Made by a program: the position numbers and the translations under genes. 64,000 nt of DNA from Xanthocytophaga flava (lineage in GTDB: Bacteria; Bacteroidota; Bacteroidia; Cytophagales; 172606-1), in contig JASJOS010000025.1 in assembly GCA_030068525.1 (NCBI GenBank), positions 1 through 64,000 of the forward strand, in the 5' to 3' direction. This document shows positions 8,985 to 17,395 of the stretch, piece after piece (position 1 is the first letter of the stretch; every line of letters starts with the position of its first letter). The notes under the pieces are model-generated. The model had not been told where the DNA came from. It saw only the letters and a list, made by a program, of their open reading frames with translations, and ran no database searches.

Positions 8985-9040
8985 AATCATTTCTAAATCA
9001 CCAATGAGAACTCATTTTCATAAGTGATTTAGAAATGATT
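8985..9040. repeat. Perfect 17-bp inverted repeat in the intergenic stretch 8845-9274
   Basis: Bases 8985-9001 (AATCATTTCTAAATCAC) are the exact reverse complement of 9024-9040, with a 22-base loop that itself contains ATGAG/CTCAT. The element lies about 140 bp upstream of the lipoprotein and protease genes and 235 bp past the end of the coupling-protein gene. It may be an operator for the lipoprotein-protease unit or a stem that ends coupling-protein transcription. I see no gene in the rest of 8845-9274. Confidence 0.7.
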
Positions 9041-9274
9041 TACATTCTTTAGCTACACCTTATTTATACATCGAAATGTAGAGCAGGATTAGCCTGCTCA
9101 GCGCTTATCTTATTGCCCACAAATTCCAGATTGCTTACTCAAAGGGTTAATTCTGCTTCAGCTTGTCCATCCTTTAGCCCGGCACTGGCTTTAGGTTATG
9201 AAATTGATCTAGGAATAGGAATATGAAATTGATTCAGGAATCATGTTTCTTGTCTGACTTACTGACCTGTTAGC

Positions 9275-11197
9275 TTAACCAACCCGGTAATCAGGGTCTT
9301 GCTCCTGTGGAATAGGAGGGGGAGCCGTTGCCAGAATGCTTTCCGCTTCTTTGATGATACGCTGATACGTGTCAGCAACCTGGTTTTCCTCTAAAGACCG
9401 GAAAGGCTCGATCTTACTGCGTTTGTAAGCGGGCGATTGAAATGCCATCGAAAAGTTGACCGAATCGGTTTCCACGGTGGTTCCCATAAAATGACCCACC
9501 TGCAAATTCAACAGCTTTTGAGGATAGACCACTGTTCGCTCGACCAGTGAGTGAGATACTGAGCTTCCCTGTGAACCCAGGCCAGCTTTGGGATTGAATA
9601 GTACTCCTCTGGGGGTATTGTTGCTGTTGGACTCAGAGCGTATGACTCTCTCTTCCTTGCCAAACAATCGCGAGACATACTCAGCCGTATTCAGATTGGC
9701 GACCCGTCCGAAAAACTGATTGTTCAGATTAGATATCAATGCCTCAGCCTCGTTCTGCCCGTACTGCTTACGCATTTGGGAAAAGTCCTGGGCCATGTAA
9801 ACGGTAGCAACCTTGTTGGATCGGGCTGTGGCTGGCAGTTGATCCAGATGAGGAATATACAGTGTCGGCGCTTCATCGAGTAGCACCAGACTGTGGCGCT
9901 TGCCCTGCTGATTCATCAGCTTGAGGGCAACGGTGATCGAGCAGCTGATCAGGGGTGCAAACGTTTCGGCAAGCGTCGGAGAAGAGCCCAGGCACAAGAT
10001 CTTGGGGTCCTTGGGATCGTTGATGTCCAGACTGAACTCATCGCCTGATAAGACATAACAGATTTCAGGCGTGTTGATCCGTCCCAGTCCCAGTTGCAGA
10101 GTCGAGACCATGCCCGCAGTCTGATTGGCCGCCTTCATCTCCGATGCCGTCAGAATCGAGCGGATCATCGAGGCACACTCATAGTCTTGTGCAAGTAATC
10201 TGAGTAGCACGTTATAGTCTTTATAAACAATCATCTGAATCACATGTGGCAAGGTGCATTGGGCAGGATGGTACTTTTTCAGATACCAGATCGTGGAAGT
10301 AAGAAGCGCCTGGGCCGAACGGGCCCAGAAATCGGGTTTGGCGATCGTCTCGGGCATCAGGTTATTGACAATCGAAAGGGCGTACTCGCTTGCATAAGCA
10401 GCAGCGGGTATGTACTCGGGCTTTAAAGGATTAACGCGGTGTGTTCGGGTTAGGTCCTCAAAGTTAATCACATAAAAAGAGAGTGGAGCCCCATCAACCT
10501 TTTGACAATACTGGCTGTAGACAAAATCAGTCAGAGTGGGAAACTTGAAATCATAGACAATGCCACAGTATCCTTTTTCGGCCGCCTGAGCAAGGATCGG
10601 TTCAGCAATCGAGTGGGACTTTCCACTTCCTGCACCCCCGATAACGAGCGTTCCCCGGAAGGGATTGACAATGTTGACCCATCTGCCCCCTCCCCCACTC
10701 TGATCCGATCCCTTGAAATGAAATGAGTAAGGTGTCGCTTTTTTCTTTCTGTCGGTCTGTATGGCGTCTTTTTCCGCTGGCTTTCGCTTTAGCATCTTCC
10801 CGGTATAATAACCGCCAATGGCTAGGATGACCATAGCCACTGGATACGTGTGTTTGAAAAAAGGATTGTAATGCAGACTTACCAGCAATACTGTTCCCAG
10901 AAGATATAGGAACACCTGTATTGCCTTTGTTTTCCCAGATGTGCGGTTTGATCCATCTGACACTTTGCCACTCTCAGAAAGCTTTATTGGCCTTAAGGCA
11001 AAGCCCAGCGGATAAAGCACCGCCAGCAGCAGGCGAACAAACCAACCCGCTTTGGAGAACAGTTTCAGTGCTGAAATATACAACTTACCATTGTTGGCAG
11101 TTACTGTCAGAAACAGATACTCGCCCAGGCTGAAGGCAAATAAAAGTATTAACAGTAACAGCCACTGCATTTTTTGAGTAGGCAGTTGAGTTTGCAT
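9275..11197 (-). CDS. VirD4/TraG-type conjugative coupling protein (T4CP)
   Basis: The 640-residue ATPase couples the relaxase-DNA complex to the type IV secretion channel at the inner membrane. Hydrophobic segments near residues 11-31, 53-68, 92-108 and 118-132 form the membrane anchor. Walker A is GGAGSGKS at 187-194 and Walker B is LVLLDE at 437-442. A TraG-like segment (ARSNKVATVYMAQDFSQMRKQYG) follows in the usual place. Length and layout fit Bacteroidota T4CPs. The gene stands apart from the tra operon (20 kb away) but shares a near-identical upstream element with it (11252-11320 and 31201-31270), so the two units are probably regulated together. Confidence 0.9.
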   Translation of the reverse strand: MQTQLPTQKMQWLLLLILLFAFSLGEYLFLTVTANNGKLYISALKLFSKAGWFVRLLLAVLYPLGFALRPIKLSESGKVSDGSNRTSGKTKAIQVFLYLLGTVLLVSLHYNPFFKHTYPVAMVILAIGGYYTGKMLKRKPAEKDAIQTDRKKKATPYSFHFKGSDQSGGGGRWVNIVNPFRGTLVIGGAGSGKSHSIAEPILAQAAEKGYCGIVYDFKFPTLTDFVYSQYCQKVDGAPLSFYVINFEDLTRTHRVNPLKPEYIPAAAYASEYALSIVNNLMPETIAKPDFWARSAQALLTSTIWYLKKYHPAQCTLPHVIQMIVYKDYNVLLRLLAQDYECASMIRSILTASEMKAANQTAGMVSTLQLGLGRINTPEICYVLSGDEFSLDINDPKDPKILCLGSSPTLAETFAPLISCSITVALKLMNQQGKRHSLVLLDEAPTLYIPHLDQLPATARSNKVATVYMAQDFSQMRKQYGQNEAEALISNLNNQFFGRVANLNTAEYVSRLFGKEERVIRSESNSNNTPRGVLFNPKAGLGSQGSSVSHSLVERTVVYPQKLLNLQVGHFMGTTVETDSVNFSMAFQSPAYKRSKIEPFRSLEENQVADTYQRIIKEAESILATAPPPIPQEQDPDYRVG

Positions 11198-11251
11198 AAC
11201 AGGTTTTTCTTTCGACGTTTTGAAACAGATTTATCTGGGTGTCTTACCCTG

Positions 11252-11320
11252 TCTCAAAACAGGAAAAAATCCTGATACAGGAAAATACTCATCGGGGCGT
11301 ATTTTATGCGTATTTTATGC
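11252..11320 (-). promoter_or_regulatory. Upstream element shared with the tra operon (copy 1)
   Basis: Read on the minus strand this stretch has direct repeats of AAAATACGC, then GCCCCGATGAGTATTTT, then TATCAGGATTTTTTCCTG and TTTTG. Nearly the same sequence, in the same order and spacing, stands at 31201-31270 before the first gene of the tra operon; by eye about nine of ten bases match. It ends 55 bp before the coupling-protein ATG. The CAGGA...TCCTG inverted repeat and the ATACGC direct repeats are candidate binding sites for a common regulator. Confidence 0.7.
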
Positions 11321-11377
11321 GTAGATAATCGCGATTACTAGCAAAACACTCTTTATTTTCAGAAAAAACAAACATAA

Positions 11378-11420
11378 ATGTACTTATGTACATAAGTACA
11401 TAAGTACATAAGTACATTAA
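11378..11420. repeat. GTAC-rich tandem repeat (possible centromere site A)
   Basis: Four or more 8-bp units of the form ACATAAGT run in tandem, giving overlapping GTAC palindromes. Related GTAC-rich clusters flank the ParA gene and its partner (11748-11806, 12458-12507, 12781-12830). The stretch from here to 11747 has no gene. Confidence 0.6.
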
Positions 11421-11747
11421 GTCATTGAGATTGTTATGAATGTATTTACCGAAATCAATGGTTTAATCAGGGGTGCTATTTCCTTTCCTACATAGTATTG
11501 TTTGCATATAATTACTTATTGCTTTCAAATTGTATGAATAGGCAACTATTCTCTCAGCAAGCTCATTGCAGGTTGTTATCACTGGAAAGATTTTCTGTAT
11601 TTGCACTCAGTTAGCTTATTTCTACACTATTAAACTCTCTACTACTTAGTTCTAGTCACAATCCATAATTTATTCTCACAATAATTTATTCTCACAATAG
11701 ACCATCAATTGTTGCGATTAAACTAATTTTTTATTAAACTTGTAACG

Positions 11748-11806
11748 TACATATGTACAATAGTATAAATGTACTAAAATACAAATGTACATACGTACGT
11801 ATTTTA
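11748..11806. repeat. GTAC-rich palindromes just upstream of parA (possible centromere/operator site B)
   Basis: Units such as GTACATATGTAC and GTACATACGTAC recur with about 10-bp spacing and end 15 bp before the parA ATG. The position suggests that a partition protein binds here and also represses parA. Confidence 0.6.
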
Positions 11807-11820
11807 TCAACCTACGAATT

Positions 11821-12456
11821 ATGAGCACATTCATTGGAGTCCTTTCCCAAAAAGGGGGTGTTGGCAAATCCACTATCAGCCGACTGATCGCGCGCGAGTA
11901 TGCGGCGGCAGAATGGAAAGTAAAAATTGCCGACATGGATATTTCTCAGGCAACCAGCACTAACTGGAACCGCCGGCGAATGCATGCCAAGATAGAACCG
12001 GAAATATCAGTGGAAGCATTTGGCAATGTGAGCAAAGCTTTTGCCATTGCCGACCATGACCTGGTTATCTTTGATGGTGCTCCACATGCTACACGTATGA
12101 CACTTGACATTGCCAAAGGGGTGGATTTGATTATAATCCCCACCGGTGTTGCCCTCGATGATCTGGAACCGAGCGTAAAGCTTGCTCATGAGCTGAAAGC
12201 CAATGGCATTGACAAAAGGAAAATCTGCTTTGTCCTAAATGGTGTGGGTACCAGCAGCGCTGAAATTGAGGAAGCGACCAACTACATTGCTGATGCGCAG
12301 TACACGTTGCTCAAAGGTGCCATACCTGACAAGACCGCTTACCGTAAGGCTAGTGACTATGGAAAGGCACTTACTGAAACCCCATTTGAATCCCTCAATT
12401 CCACCGCTGCCCAGATTGTAGAATCTGTTGTGGGGAAATTGCAGGAATTATCTTAA
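11821..12456 (+). CDS. parA: ParA-family partition ATPase
   Basis: The 211-residue product starts MSTFIGVLSQKGGVGKST with the deviant Walker A box KGGVGKST at about residues 11-18 and has DMDISQAT (switch I type) and a VIFDGAPH segment (Walker B type). It has no N-terminal helix-turn-helix, as in short type Ib ParA proteins of plasmids. An in-frame ATG at 11785 lies inside the GTAC repeats, so the ATG at 11821 is preferred. The next gene encodes an 84-residue partner, and GTAC-rich palindromes flank both genes. The set fits a plasmid partition locus: ATPase, small DNA-binding adaptor and iterated centromere. Confidence 0.9.
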   Translation: MSTFIGVLSQKGGVGKSTISRLIAREYAAAEWKVKIADMDISQATSTNWNRRRMHAKIEPEISVEAFGNVSKAFAIADHDLVIFDGAPHATRMTLDIAKGVDLIIIPTGVALDDLEPSVKLAHELKANGIDKRKICFVLNGVGTSSAEIEEATNYIADAQYTLLKGAIPDKTAYRKASDYGKALTETPFESLNSTAAQIVESVVGKLQELS

Positions 12457-12457
12457 T

Positions 12458-12507
12458 TTGTACGAATGTACGTAAGTACGAATATACAAATGTACGTTTG
12501 TACATTA
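12458..12507. repeat. GTAC-rich palindromes between parA and its partner gene (site C)
   Basis: A run of units such as GTACGAATGTACG, GTAAGTACGAA and GTACGTTTGTAC fills most of the gap between the parA stop and the next ATG at 12524. They share the GTAC core with the other clusters. Confidence 0.6.
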
Positions 12508-12523
12508 ATTTCAAAACAATCCT

Positions 12524-12778
12524 ATGGCACAATCCAAAGCGAATATTCCCCCTCCTGGCAAAGATGCCAAAGTAAGAAAAAAACCAACTTTGCCTGTTGA
12601 AGAGATTCAGCCAAGTCAGAACCTGCATAAGGAAGGCCCAAGCATACTGGTTCAACTCAAGTTTGATGTAACGGCCGACTTCCGGAAAGAAATAAAATTG
12701 TATGCCACAGAACGGGATATGAGCATGAAGGAGCTTTTAGAAAAAATGTATACCCATTACAAAAATACCAATCCTTGA
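12524..12778 (+). CDS. Small ParB-like partner, probable ribbon-helix-helix protein
   Basis: The 84-residue product has a basic, Pro/Lys-rich N-terminal arm (residues 1-40), such as those that stimulate ParA ATPases, and a C-terminal segment (ILVQLKFDVTADFRKEIKLYATERDMSMKELLEKM) with the strand-helix-helix pattern of RHH proteins. Location 67 bp after parA, among GTAC palindromes, supports a centromere-binding function. The family assignment is inferred from pattern and context. Confidence 0.65.
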   Translation: MAQSKANIPPPGKDAKVRKKPTLPVEEIQPSQNLHKEGPSILVQLKFDVTADFRKEIKLYATERDMSMKELLEKMYTHYKNTNP

Positions 12779-12780
12779 AA

Positions 12781-12830
12781 TAGGTACGTACGTACATGGA
12801 TACATTTGTACGTACGTACATACGTACGTC
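12781..12830. repeat. GTAC-rich palindromes after the parB-like gene (site D)
   Basis: Bases read GGTACGTACGTACATGGATAC, then further TACGTACG units, immediately after the stop codon. This is the densest group of GTAC cores in the window. Confidence 0.65.
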
Positions 12831-12936
12831 ATGACATCAAACCTGAAGCCTCCACTAATTTAATGCTTTGGGACATCTATCTGGTTATAAACTGATCCAA
12901 TCAGAGGATCTAAATCATACGGTCTGAAGAAAACTT

Positions 12937-13431
12937 TTAGAAAAGGGAAGCAATCGTCTGCAAAGGCAGAAACATCTTTCCGCTATCGGGTAGGGTGATA
13001 AAACCATATTTATCGTAAAACAGAACAGCCTTCTCGTCGATTGGGTCAACAACAACTGCCATTGAACCGATCGAATTCTTGGAAATCTGATAGGCCCTGT
13101 GAAGTGCATCCATAAGTAGCATTTCGCCCAGTCCCGTTTTTTTCGCAGAATAATCCCGTGCAAGTCTTCCCAGCAAGGTGACCGGTACATGGTAACTGGG
13201 TGGAATTCTTTTTTGGTATTTATCGGGAACCAGGGCCCGGTCCAGGCTATGATTGGCAAGGGTATAGTAACCGATAATATGGTTGGTATCATTGACGATG
13301 ACAAAACAGGCCGCCAACCGCTTTTTCACATCCTGGCTTGCCTGTGTTTTTAAATAAGCGGTCAATGATGGCTGTTCACATTCGAAATGATCACGGATGT
13401 GCAGGGTAGTATCCAAAAGAACGGCTTCCAA
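12937..13431 (-). CDS. GNAT-family acetyltransferase toxin (TacT-like)
   Basis: The 164-residue protein has the GNAT fold pattern: a central VPVTLLGRLARDYSAKKTGLG segment (acetyl-CoA-binding loop) and a late FYDKYGF segment with the usual Tyr. Toxins of this type acetylate charged tRNA and stop translation. The DUF1778-type antitoxin gene ends 6 bp upstream, the standard order. The start codon appears to be TTG at 13429-13431; an ATG alternative in a good place is not present. Confidence 0.85.
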   Translation of the reverse strand: MEAVLLDTTLHIRDHFECEQPSLTAYLKTQASQDVKKRLAACFVIVNDTNHIIGYYTLANHSLDRALVPDKYQKRIPPSYHVPVTLLGRLARDYSAKKTGLGEMLLMDALHRAYQISKNSIGSMAVVVDPIDEKAVLFYDKYGFITLPDSGKMFLPLQTIASLF

Positions 13432-13437
13432 AACGAA

Positions 13438-13737
13438 TCAGGTTTTTTGCAATGATTTATACCGGTTAGCGGCTTCTATTAAGGCCTGATTGGGAGCCTG
13501 ATCAGAAAAGATGGCATCGAAAAAAATATTCCGGTCCTGTTCGCTGGCCAGTATCCGCTTTTTCTCCTCGATGATTTCCTTGGACTTGTCCCTGAGTAAG
13601 TGAAGCAGAAAACTGGTCAAACTCTTTTCACCGCTGATTTGCTGGGCCTCAAGGAAAAGGTCCTTTTCTTCCTGGGAAACCCGAATATCTATTCGCTCCT
13701 GTTTGACTGACTGCTTTACATTGATTGATTGCTTCAT
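13438..13737 (-). CDS. DUF1778-type ribbon-helix-helix antitoxin
   Basis: The 99-residue protein has a strand-helix-helix N-terminus (ERIDIRVSQEEKDLFLEAQQ at about residues 14-33) and a C-terminal tail typical of antitoxins that wrap the GNAT toxin. The ATG at 13737 is chosen over the in-frame 13848 start because the family begins just before the RHH strand. GTAC-containing sequence (ATGTACGG...ACGTACAT, about 13769-13790) lies in the promoter region and may be its operator, or part of the centromere. Confidence 0.85.
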   Translation of the reverse strand: MKQSINVKQSVKQERIDIRVSQEEKDLFLEAQQISGEKSLTSFLLHLLRDKSKEIIEEKKRILASEQDRNIFFDAIFSDQAPNQALIEAANRYKSLQKT

Positions 13738-13997
13738 AGCCTTGTTGTTAAATTTTTGACAAGACAAATGTACGGCAAAAATACGTACATAGCAAATATA
13801 TGTTTGTTTTTTATGGTTTACTTCTCTAGAGGGATGTATGAAGTACAAGAAATAAAGAAATACAAAAGGATAAAATAGAGCTATACTTATTTTGATAAAG
13901 AATAATCATATATAAGTATTTCATAACTATACACTTCCAATTACAAATCTCGGAGATTTTAAATAATATCTTCAAACCTAAACTAAACGTCAATTCT

Positions 13998-14041
13998 TGA
14001 CGGATGTACGAATGTACTTACGTACATTCGTACATCCGTCA
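13998..14041. repeat. Perfect 20-bp inverted repeat built of GTAC units
   Basis: Bases 13998-14017 are the exact reverse complement of 14022-14041 around a 4-base centre. Each arm holds GATGTACGAATGTAC, the same type of unit as in the clusters around parA. It lies about 260 bp upstream of the antitoxin start, in a 1,055-bp stretch (13738-14793) with no gene. It may be a centromere site or a stem used in transfer. Confidence 0.8.
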
Positions 14042-14719
14042 TACGCTAATAAGCACTTGAAAATCAACGCGAAGTTAGGTTTGTATTGGTATGTTTTAAT
14101 CATCTCAAGACCGACTATCAAAAATCAAATCTAACTAGAAAACAGGTATTTATAGGATAGGCGAACGCAAGTACGAATCTATAAAATTCTATCAAAGACA
14201 ACCAGGATGAAAAAGGAGATTCTCTTAACCTGTTGGACAACTACTCGATAGAGTCCAAAAATGGATAAAAATACCTCAAATGAGGTATTGCAAAACAGGC
14301 AGACAAATTTGAAATTGCTTTCAAACGTTTCCAGTTCAAGCTATTGAGAATACACATGCATGATGGTTATTGAGTAATGCATCTGGCCAGCTGTTGGGGT
14401 ATAACTACATCAAGACCACGCTAAACCCATGTAAATCAAAAAATCTGAAAAATATAAAAAGCCCGCCGGGGAATCTGTAAAACATGAATGCGCATTTTGT
14501 TTTCTCACTCCTTGGTAGCAATACAAAATGCGCAATGTGCAAAACGTCTTGTCAGTACACGTTTGACACATTTTAAACAAACACAATAGGCTGACTATGA
14601 AAAACTTATATCTGTTGTATCATTTTTTTGCAGCAAGATTCTTTTTGTTATATTCGTTGAAAAAGGGTGCAAAACATGGGTCTATCCATGAGTTGGCTGC
14701 AAGCTTGACATATCCTTCC
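14042..14719. other. Intergenic stretch without a gene
   Basis: I see no open frame with coding character. The sequence is AT-rich; no terminator, promoter or repeat is clear beyond the palindrome to the left and the tandem repeat to the right. Confidence 0.5.
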
Positions 14720-14789
14720 AACAACGAAGCACTAACAACGAAGCAATAACAACGAAGCACTAACAACTAAACACTAACAACTAAACACT
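14720..14789. repeat. Five tandem 14-bp units ending at the start codon of a membrane-protein gene
   Basis: Units at 14720, 14734, 14748, 14762 and 14776 read AACAACGAAGCACT (first three, one with AAT at the end) and AACAACTAAACACT (last two). The run ends 4 bp before the ATG at 14794, so it forms the translation start region. Fourteen is not a multiple of three, and copy-number change would alter leader length only. Confidence 0.85.
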
Positions 14790-14793
14790 AACC

Positions 14794-15705
14794 ATGGCAT
14801 CACAGGTCCTGACCGGGAAAGGCTTTTCTTATCGTTCTGCCGGTTGGTCAGCCGTTGCGGGTGGTATCATTGGAATTTTTGTGATTGTCTTTTTAATTGC
14901 CTATTTGGTTTATCGTAATGAAGACCTCAATAAAGGATTGCTATTCCAGAGATTGCATGATGGCGGACTGGTTTTTCAATTCTTGCTTTTTATTCCTGCG
15001 GCTATTTCCTTTCATAGACTTTCGCAAGAGAAAAACTCTCCTATCAGTAGCTTTACGTTGAACACGGGAATTGTTACAATAGTGGTTACGGCGCTTTTTG
15101 CTTTACTGATATTTCCCAAAATAGTATCGGATGGCTTCTATACTTTTCCGCAAGGTCTGTTTGGAGTTTGGCTTATTGTAGTTAACCGGAAGTTGGATGG
15201 AATTTTTTCTCGCCGACTCAGATGGTTTGGAATAGTGGTAGGTTTTGGACTTATGCTGGTGGGATTGTTTTTTGTCTTGTATGCAATTTTTGTAAGCACC
15301 ATTCAACTTCGCATACCTGCCGCACCATTTGAAGAAGTGGTTAATGTTCCACTGACTTCGGCAAATGTGTTTTTACATTACTTCATTGACATCGGCTCAT
15401 TGCTGGGCGTATTGACTTTACCATTTTGGACTATACTGATAGGAAGCCAACTGATAAGACAAAAGCCGGCAGCCAACAAAGGCATCGCTGACATAGGCAT
15501 CGCTGAAAGCGTGACTGACATTACAACAGATCCAACGTACTTCTGTTCAGCAATGCATCCTGCATGCCTGAGCGCTAATCAACAAAGAATAAGACAGCAA
15601 CAATTACAATCATCAATTTCGGTTATGGGCAGACAGTTCACTAACTCCCAACCTGCACAAGGTCCTGAACGTTGCGCCGCAATGGTCTTTAGATTGAAAA
15701 AGTAA
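14794..15705 (+). CDS. Multi-pass membrane protein of unknown function
   Basis: The 303-residue product has about six hydrophobic segments (near residues 21-42, 57-72, 87-107, 113-130, 143-166 and 190-212). The last ~70 residues, after QLIRQKPAANKG, are hydrophilic, contain a repeat ADIGIAES-like sequence and Gln-rich stretches, and have a different character, so the 3' end may have been altered by rearrangement. I do not recognise the family; a DUF4386-like membrane protein is one possibility. It converges on the relaxase gene, which ends 10 bp away. Confidence 0.6.
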   Translation: MASQVLTGKGFSYRSAGWSAVAGGIIGIFVIVFLIAYLVYRNEDLNKGLLFQRLHDGGLVFQFLLFIPAAISFHRLSQEKNSPISSFTLNTGIVTIVVTALFALLIFPKIVSDGFYTFPQGLFGVWLIVVNRKLDGIFSRRLRWFGIVVGFGLMLVGLFFVLYAIFVSTIQLRIPAAPFEEVVNVPLTSANVFLHYFIDIGSLLGVLTLPFWTILIGSQLIRQKPAANKGIADIGIAESVTDITTDPTYFCSAMHPACLSANQQRIRQQQLQSSISVMGRQFTNSQPAQGPERCAAMVFRLKK

Positions 15706-15715
15706 TAGCACCCTA

Positions 15716-17272
15716 CTACAAACTATACTCCTGATTGTTTTGCTTTTCTTTAGTTTTCTTATGTTTCTTCGACATTTTGCCCCACTCTACCTCTTTCCCT
15801 CCAGTGCCACCATCATTCATTCCACTTAGAATGTTTTGTAACATTGAAAGACCCGCAGCAATTTTACTTACTCCACTAGAGCCATTAGAACCCTCTAAGG
15901 GTTCAACACCCTTATCACTATCCGATTTGCCATGACCAGATTTGTCAAATGATTGTTCAGCTTTTTCCTGGCTTATCTTTTGATTCGCTTCCTTCGATTG
16001 GCTTTTTATCTCATCTTCAGCTTTGCTATCCTCATTTACTAGCCCATTTGCAGGCTCTCTGACCGACTCTTTCCTGCTGGCTCGATAATTTTCCTTATTG
16101 GCAGCAATCTCTTCGGTGGTAGCCCTCATTTCAAGTCTTCGCTGGTAATAGGCCGGCAATGTACCGGTTTTTAAAATTGTATCTTTGAGCTGACTTAGAT
16201 TCTGGTAAAATTTCCATTTGTGTTCGTGTCCAGCGTAGGCTTTCTTGATCTTATCCGTTGACAGTTCCAGTTCGGTCAAGGCCACCCCATGCTCTTTCAG
16301 ATACTCAGATCGTAGACTGACCACCTGACGGTTGAGTGCCCTTTCGGCTTTGCTATCCAACTCATATCCCCGCTCGATTCGATACTGCCTGTACAGGTTC
16401 TTCCGGTCCAGGCCGCTGTAGGGATCACTGGGCCGAATGCCTTTCTCTAGTGTTGTTTCCAGCGTTTTAAGGTTGCGATAGAACATCTTGCCGAATCCCT
16501 GCTCTTTACCCATAAAGGCGATTCTATCTACCGACAAGTAACCACCCAGTTGATGTTTCTCCTTAAAAGCCGCCACACGCTCGCGGAGCTTCTGTTCCTT
16601 GTAGGCATCCTTGGAAAAATGGCTTTTTCCCTCAAAGCCGTACATTTTCTGAAAATCCGACGCATTCTTTTCTTGCCAGTTTTGAGCCGGAAACCTAGAC
16701 CTGGGGCCGGTAGGGGTAAGGCTGATCTGCTGCTCTGAGTCCCGGCGGGATACGATGATGTGAATATGCGTCTGATCGCCCTCTTTACGCTGGCCGCTAC
16801 GCACCCTGCCTTCCTTCACCTGGATGTCGGTCCCGCTGTACTCCCGCTCACGATGAATGATCCCATACCAGACCAGATCCTTGCCTTCCAGTTTCTTCCC
16901 ATCAGGCAAGTTGAAATTGGCCGCATAGTTTTCCATCACTTGCCGTGTATACTGTTTTAATTTCTCTTCGTCCGAACCGATGTGAGCCAGCTCCGAAGCC
17001 GATGGGGAGATGATCAGCGAGTAAAATTTACTATCCTCTTTTTTCAGACCTTTTACATTTGAGTCAATACTCAAAACCACCTGCTCTTTATCGACACCGT
17101 CCCGATCCTGACTGAAGTACTTGCCGTTCTCGCCTTGCTCGAGCGCCTCATGCTCCATGTAGTTGACAAGCCTTAAGGCAGAACCCTTGTTATCATAAAC
17201 AGCACTGGGTTTGCTTGAGGCCTTGGCCGTAGCCTTGCTTTCGGACTTAGCCTTCAATACTTTACTGATCAT
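15716..17272 (-). CDS. Relaxase / mobilisation protein (DUF5712-like)
   Basis: The 518-residue protein carries the three-His signature of HUH relaxases: THIHIIVSRRD with His169 and His171, and an earlier IIHRERE with His140 that may complete the set. The N-terminal region would hold the catalytic Tyr (candidates are Tyr26, Tyr38 or Tyr52). The C-terminal ~120 residues are charged and coiled-coil-like. Relaxases nick oriT and lead the strand into the recipient. The BfmA-like gene lies upstream in the same direction (123-bp gap), as in Bacteroidota mobilisation modules. The DUF number is from memory and is less sure than the relaxase call. Confidence 0.78.
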   Translation of the reverse strand: MISKVLKAKSESKATAKASSKPSAVYDNKGSALRLVNYMEHEALEQGENGKYFSQDRDGVDKEQVVLSIDSNVKGLKKEDSKFYSLIISPSASELAHIGSDEEKLKQYTRQVMENYAANFNLPDGKKLEGKDLVWYGIIHREREYSGTDIQVKEGRVRSGQRKEGDQTHIHIIVSRRDSEQQISLTPTGPRSRFPAQNWQEKNASDFQKMYGFEGKSHFSKDAYKEQKLRERVAAFKEKHQLGGYLSVDRIAFMGKEQGFGKMFYRNLKTLETTLEKGIRPSDPYSGLDRKNLYRQYRIERGYELDSKAERALNRQVVSLRSEYLKEHGVALTELELSTDKIKKAYAGHEHKWKFYQNLSQLKDTILKTGTLPAYYQRRLEMRATTEEIAANKENYRASRKESVREPANGLVNEDSKAEDEIKSQSKEANQKISQEKAEQSFDKSGHGKSDSDKGVEPLEGSNGSSGVSKIAAGLSMLQNILSGMNDGGTGGKEVEWGKMSKKHKKTKEKQNNQEYSL

Positions 17273-17395
17273 GGCTTTAAAGGTAGTATCGACTGTGTTA
17301 TGATGGACTATGTTATGATCGATTGTGTCTGCACGGTCTTTTGTACAATTTCAAAAACGGAAAACTTCTTTTCAAATATTGCTACAGTCCAAATG

